From: Candidatus Flexicrinis proximus | GTDB lineage: Bacteria > Chloroflexota > Anaerolineae > Aggregatilineales > Phototrophicaceae | Length of the DNA stretch: 64,000 nucleotides | Direction: 5' to 3' | Assembly (NCBI GenBank): GCA_016712885.1 | Contig: JADJQF010000005.1 | Span: 17,053 to 81,052, forward strand | Shown here: positions 60,649-64,000 of the stretch, in pieces | Layout of the letters: every line of letters starts with the position of its first letter | Position numbering within the stretch: position 1 is the first letter of the stretch | The notes under the pieces: generated by a model | What the model saw: the letters and a program-made list of their open reading frames with translations, nothing else | The model's database searches: none | Told to the model about the DNA's origin: nothing | Made by a program: the position numbers and the translations under genes

Positions 60649-61437
60649 ATGACGCTGATTGTCTTTCTCATCGAGCAACTTGCCATCGGCCTGTACATCT
60701 TCATCGGCATTGGCATTTACTTGTCTCTACGACGGCTCGCGCGCGCGACCTTTGAGCTTCGCGCAACTCGGTTTGAGCTCCAGCGTGACTTTGCGAGATA
60801 TTCTCGGGCCAATGCACTGACGACAAGCGTTCTTCTAGTTGAGGCGGGCCTGATTGTATTGGGAATACAGAACTTCGTCGCGCCAACATTGCGCGCTACG
60901 CTGGACCTAGCCCCTTCTGTAGAAGACGTTATCATCGACATCGACTTCAACACGCCAACGGCCGAGCCGTTGGCGCAGATAAACATCGACGAGAACTCGA
61001 TCCCTCTCGGCAGCTTCGGAAACGACCAGATCAGGATTACGCCAACGCCGACAGCGACACCCGTGGGCACGATCGAACCGGCGCCTGCAGCTATAGGCTG
61101 CGATACAAATGGCGCTCAACTTCAAATCCCCGCCAACGGCCAAGTGATCAAGCAGATCGTTGAGATCAGAGGCGTGGCGTTTACCGAAAACTTTGCAACA
61201 TACAAACTCGAGATATCCGGCGACTTCACAGGGGGACAGTTTGCGACTATGGAGAGTTATACGCAGCCTGTAACCACACTCGGCTCGCTAAGTCAGTTCA
61301 ATCCGGCGATTTATGCGGAAGGCACCTACCAGTTCCGCCTGGCCGTATTCGACATCAGCGACACTCTGCGCGAATCATGCAGCGTTACGATTTACGTTCG
61401 GCCGCCTGCCCCGACACCTACCCCAGGCGGCAGGTGA
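60649..61437 (+). CDS. membrane protein with extracytoplasmic beta-domain, function unknown
   Basis: 262 residues: two N-terminal membrane segments (about 5-25 and 58-75) with a basic charged loop between them, a Pro/Thr-rich linker (about 128-146) and a C-terminal beta-sandwich-like domain (about 150-255) with one cysteine pair, C153 and C246. No catalytic motif seen. It is part of the deaminase-phosphorylase transcription unit and ends one base before the dehydrogenase-like gene, so co-transcription is likely, though a functional link is not obvious. Confidence 0.7.
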   Translation: MTLIVFLIEQLAIGLYIFIGIGIYLSLRRLARATFELRATRFELQRDFARYSRANALTTSVLLVEAGLIVLGIQNFVAPTLRATLDLAPSVEDVIIDIDFNTPTAEPLAQINIDENSIPLGSFGNDQIRITPTPTATPVGTIEPAPAAIGCDTNGAQLQIPANGQVIKQIVEIRGVAFTENFATYKLEISGDFTGGQFATMESYTQPVTTLGSLSQFNPAIYAEGTYQFRLAVFDISDTLRESCSVTIYVRPPAPTPTPGGR

Positions 61438-61438
61438 A

Positions 61439-62305
61439 ATGTCACGGCCGCGAATAGGGTTTGTCGGAGCGGGTAAGGTTGGTTCCGTACTCGCTCGTGC
61501 ATGGTTCCGGCAAGGGTATCAGATCGTTTCAGTCTACAGCCGGATGCAGCCGCACACGACTGAACTTGCGCGTGAAATTGGCGCCACAGCGGCCGAGTCT
61601 GCTTCTGCTGTGGTTGACCTTTCAGATCTGGTGATTCTGTGTGTGCCAGATGATGCGATAGCGTCCGTTGTTGAAGCGCTCTCTGAGAAATCCTGGCGGG
61701 AAAAGGCAGTCGTGCATACTTCCGGCGTTCATGGCGTCGGGATTCTTTATCCGTTAACGGCTACTGGGGCAATGACAGGGAGCCTGCATCCAGCATTGCC
61801 CTTTGCGCGATTTGATCACTCACCCGATGTACTGAAGGGCATCACATTTGCCATAGAATCGGACCATCCTATATTGAGTGTCTGGCTCTCTGATTTGATT
61901 GACGCGGTGGAAGGAGCGATGATCACACTGCGTCCAGAGTCCAAGGCGCTGTATCATGCTGCACTGGTGCTGACAAGCAACTACGCAATATCGCTCTTCG
62001 CCGCCAGCAAGCAAATCCTTGTCGGTTTGGGTGCTGGTGAACAGGCTGCCGAGGAGGCATTGCTGCAGCTCTTGCGGGGAACACTAAGCAATCTCGCGGA
62101 ACAGGGTTTACCTGACGCGTTGACGGGTCCGCTTGTTCGTGGCGACATAGGGACGCTTAAACTGCATCTGGCCGCCCTGGAAAGCAACTCGCCGGCGCTT
62201 TCTGCGTACCTTACATTGGCGCGATTGACTCTGCCTTTACTGGCTGGGCGCGAAGTGAACACACACACCGTCGAAGATCTGCTGAACGAGTGGGAGGGAA
62301 AATGA
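61439..62305 (+). CDS. Rossmann-like plus DUF2520 oxidoreductase
   Basis: 288 residues: an N-terminal dinucleotide fold IGFVGAGKVGSVLARAW, then the DUF2520 all-helical domain, with a 6-phosphogluconate-dehydrogenase-like overall layout. DUF2520 proteins are predicted NAD(P)-dependent enzymes with unknown substrates. ATG 61439 lies one base past the preceding stop; the upstream frame from 61313 is unsupported. Its last 95 bases are overlapped on the opposite strand by the recombinase gene, a likely sign that an element was inserted at or near its 3' end. Confidence 0.85.
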   Translation: MSRPRIGFVGAGKVGSVLARAWFRQGYQIVSVYSRMQPHTTELAREIGATAAESASAVVDLSDLVILCVPDDAIASVVEALSEKSWREKAVVHTSGVHGVGILYPLTATGAMTGSLHPALPFARFDHSPDVLKGITFAIESDHPILSVWLSDLIDAVEGAMITLRPESKALYHAALVLTSNYAISLFAASKQILVGLGAGEQAAEEALLQLLRGTLSNLAEQGLPDALTGPLVRGDIGTLKLHLAALESNSPALSAYLTLARLTLPLLAGREVNTHTVEDLLNEWEGK

Positions 62306-63905
62306 CTCGCCTAACGAATTGCGTACTGCTACCCCCTCTCTCATGGATATACTTCACGGGGAACTTGCGGTAGCTTACGACATCTACGTCAATCGCTTGC
62401 CCGTCTTTGACGACTAGCCGATAGTCTCCCATAAAGAGATGTAGCAGGCGGTTAATTCTGTGGTCGGGCATCGACCAGAACCCATCAGCCAGCACACGAA
62501 TTTGCTCAGCTGCGCTCTGTCGAGTCGCTGCCTGCTGGCGCCGCTCAAACTGCATCGAACCCAGCTTCGCAAGTTCTGACTGTAGGCCACTGAGCTCTTC
62601 ACCGGCAACTCGGAGGCGTTCGTCGTAGCGTGCTTTGACGGAAGCATGCGCGTCTAGCTTTTCGTCGATAAGACGGTCGATGCGCGTCTCGACGCGAACG
62701 ATGTGCTTTTTGACGTCCTCGATCTGCTGCCCCGTATGGTCTTTGACTTGCATGTCCTGCCCTGCCAGCACGTCACTAACGATACGTTTGAACGCACTAT
62801 CGATCTCATCCTGATGGATTGACAGTAGTGTTTGCCCTCCGTCGCCATAGCGGCAGGTCGAACAACGATACGTATGGACGGGGCCAGCCACGTAGCGGCG
62901 CAGTTCGTGGCCGAACGGACCACGGCAGACGCCGCACATCAGCAGGCCAGTATATCGAAACGGCACCGTATGATTTGCGCGTCCGACATTGGCGATGCGC
63001 CGCTTGCGTACCTGCGCGATGATGTCCGAGCGTAGAGGATCGTCATATGCGGAAGGATAGGCGTTATACTGGACCTCTACCCCTGCGGGAATGGTTCCGC
63101 CCGGGCCGAACACCCAGTCCTCGTAGTGCTGCTGATGCTTGACGCTCGGCGACCGACGATTGAGCGTGATGTGCCCCCAGAACCCCGGCGTCCAGAAGAG
63201 TCGCTGGAAATAATTCTCGGCGAACTGACGTCCAGACGGGTGAAACAGCCCCCACTTCTCAGCGAGCATCGCGCCCATCTTCGGATAAGGGACGCCATCG
63301 AGAAACAGCTCAGCGATCTTATCCAGTGTCCGCAATTGCGACGGGTCAAGCTCGACCTCGATGCCGTTACCCTTGTTGTCATAGATGAGGCGATGACTGA
63401 AAGGAAGCAGTCCTGTTGGCGGAAGACTACGCTTTAGCCTGCCCCGCATTCCCGTTAGCCAGCGAGCCTTGAGCGTTTCGATTTCCTTCTGCGTCTGGAA
63501 GCCGGCCATCAACGAGAACATGGAGCGGTTGGCTGCTTCAATGAAGCCGTCGCGGCTGGTAAAAAGCACGCCACCTGCCTCGTAGATACGCGCCATGCCA
63601 TACACGGTCAGAGCATCTGTGCGCCACAGGCGCGTGGTATCAATGGCAGCCATCACATCGAAGTCACGCGCCTTCCAGTGATCCTCAATTCGCTGAAAGC
63701 CGGTGATGCCCTCCGATGCAGCAGCCGCTTTCAGTTCATGCCAGTCGATGAAGCTGCGGGACATGCCGGGGATCTCAATTTCATCGACAATCGTTCCGCT
63801 GTGCTGGGCACAAGCCAAGCGCAACTTCCGCATCTGGTCGAAGAGACTTTCCCCTTCGATCTGTACTTCAGAACTTACCGCCGTGATGAGCACCCAACGT
63901 TTCAT
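62211..63905 (-). CDS. large serine recombinase (site-specific integrase-like)
   Basis: 564 residues: an N-terminal resolvase-like catalytic domain (1-150) with candidate nucleophile S11 (TAVSSEVQ) and R92/R95 (TTRLWR). The recombinase DNA-binding domain is near residues 155-265. A zinc ribbon CGVCRGPFG...YRCSTC lies near 350, and a coiled coil at about 400-470. The Arg two residues before the nucleophile in typical serine recombinases is Ala9 here, so activity needs testing. The last about 31 codons are antisense to the DUF2520 gene. ATG 63905 has no clear ribosome site. The gene is likely the integrase of a mobile element extending beyond the window. Confidence 0.8.
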   Translation of the reverse strand: MKRWVLITAVSSEVQIEGESLFDQMRKLRLACAQHSGTIVDEIEIPGMSRSFIDWHELKAAAASEGITGFQRIEDHWKARDFDVMAAIDTTRLWRTDALTVYGMARIYEAGGVLFTSRDGFIEAANRSMFSLMAGFQTQKEIETLKARWLTGMRGRLKRSLPPTGLLPFSHRLIYDNKGNGIEVELDPSQLRTLDKIAELFLDGVPYPKMGAMLAEKWGLFHPSGRQFAENYFQRLFWTPGFWGHITLNRRSPSVKHQQHYEDWVFGPGGTIPAGVEVQYNAYPSAYDDPLRSDIIAQVRKRRIANVGRANHTVPFRYTGLLMCGVCRGPFGHELRRYVAGPVHTYRCSTCRYGDGGQTLLSIHQDEIDSAFKRIVSDVLAGQDMQVKDHTGQQIEDVKKHIVRVETRIDRLIDEKLDAHASVKARYDERLRVAGEELSGLQSELAKLGSMQFERRQQAATRQSAAEQIRVLADGFWSMPDHRINRLLHLFMGDYRLVVKDGQAIDVDVVSYRKFPVKYIHERGGSSTQFVRRVIFPPTRSADLRRCVCSLRAQPVKAESIAPM

Positions 63906-63914
63906 ATGCGTTCG

Positions 63915-63998
63915 TTATTCCATCATGGTTAGTTGTCGAATGGTCTTGATGTGGTCAATGGAAATGGACCAACCAGGCTGATACAATCGCGCCCGTTT
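63915..63998 (-). CDS. possible C-terminal end of an upstream gene
   Basis: A frame on the minus strand enters from beyond base 64000 and ends at TAA 63915-63917, nine bases before the recombinase start; it ends ...IKTIRQLTMME. A 27-codon open frame is weak evidence and could be chance. Spacing fits an operon with the recombinase, which is the only reason to note it. Confidence 0.2.
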   Translation of the reverse strand, partial: KRARLYQPGWSISIDHIKTIRQLTMME

Positions 63999-64000
63999 AG

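Overview
This window looks like a chromosomal segment of a moderately GC-rich bacterium, most probably an uncultured member of the Chloroflexota (Anaerolineae-like). That placement is inference. It rests on proline/threonine-rich linkers in exported proteins, a large LuxR-type ATP-binding regulator, a Sec-type (clade II) nitrous-oxide reductase, cobalamin acyl-CoA mutases lacking a B12 domain, and several GTG/TTG starts. Most of the window is housekeeping DNA in compact operons; the accessory parts are roughly 1-16 kb and the last 2 kb.

1-9 kb is a nitrous-oxide reduction locus: the tail of one Crp-type regulator, a complete second one, then nosZ, nosB, nosD, nosF, nosY, a copper-site-like lipoprotein with two YtkA/FixH-like repeats, and a membrane-anchored cytochrome c whose heme domain is tandemly duplicated. 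Two perfect TGTGA-N6-TCACA palindromes lie before the second regulator and before nosZ. 9-17 kb carries a DUF4287-like gene, a MalT/LuxR-type regulator, and a redox cassette (small conserved protein, membrane protein, two quinone-oxidoreductase paralogues, thioredoxin-reductase-like protein).

17-26 kb has an EF-G-like factor facing a minus-strand operon of acyl-CoA dehydrogenase, quinone oxidoreductase, a CYTH protein and a methylmalonyl-CoA mutase large subunit, with rsmG and a secreted protein upstream. 26-33 kb has tRNA-Leu(CAG), a DivIC-like protein, a large surface protein, rplI, rodZ and rimO. 33-42 kb (minus strand) has a Roadblock gene, pyrG, an adenosine-deaminase-like protein that has lost its metal ligands, fabG, an isobutyryl-CoA-mutase-like subunit and polA. 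42-52 kb has moxR and a DUF58 gene, an rpoC with its own promoter and no adjacent rpoB, then prfB, a TrmH-type methyltransferase and ftsY.

52-62 kb has moaC, a fused moaD-moaE, fabF, rnc, and a membrane protein with an exo/endonuclease/phosphatase-like domain. Next comes a salvage set in which an MTA/SAH-type deaminase is fused to a CYTH-like domain and followed by a purine nucleoside phosphorylase, then a membrane protein and a DUF2520 dehydrogenase-like gene. The window ends with a large serine recombinase whose 3' end runs antisense into the DUF2520 gene, which suggests the edge of an integrated element.

The most notable items are the metal-site-less adenosine deaminase homologue in the pyrG operon, the deaminase-CYTH fusion, the two acyl-CoA mutases whose signature residues predict different substrates, the RNase III with an Arg at a metal-ligand position, and the Crp-site pair controlling the nos locus. 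No CRISPR array, rRNA or prophage was seen.
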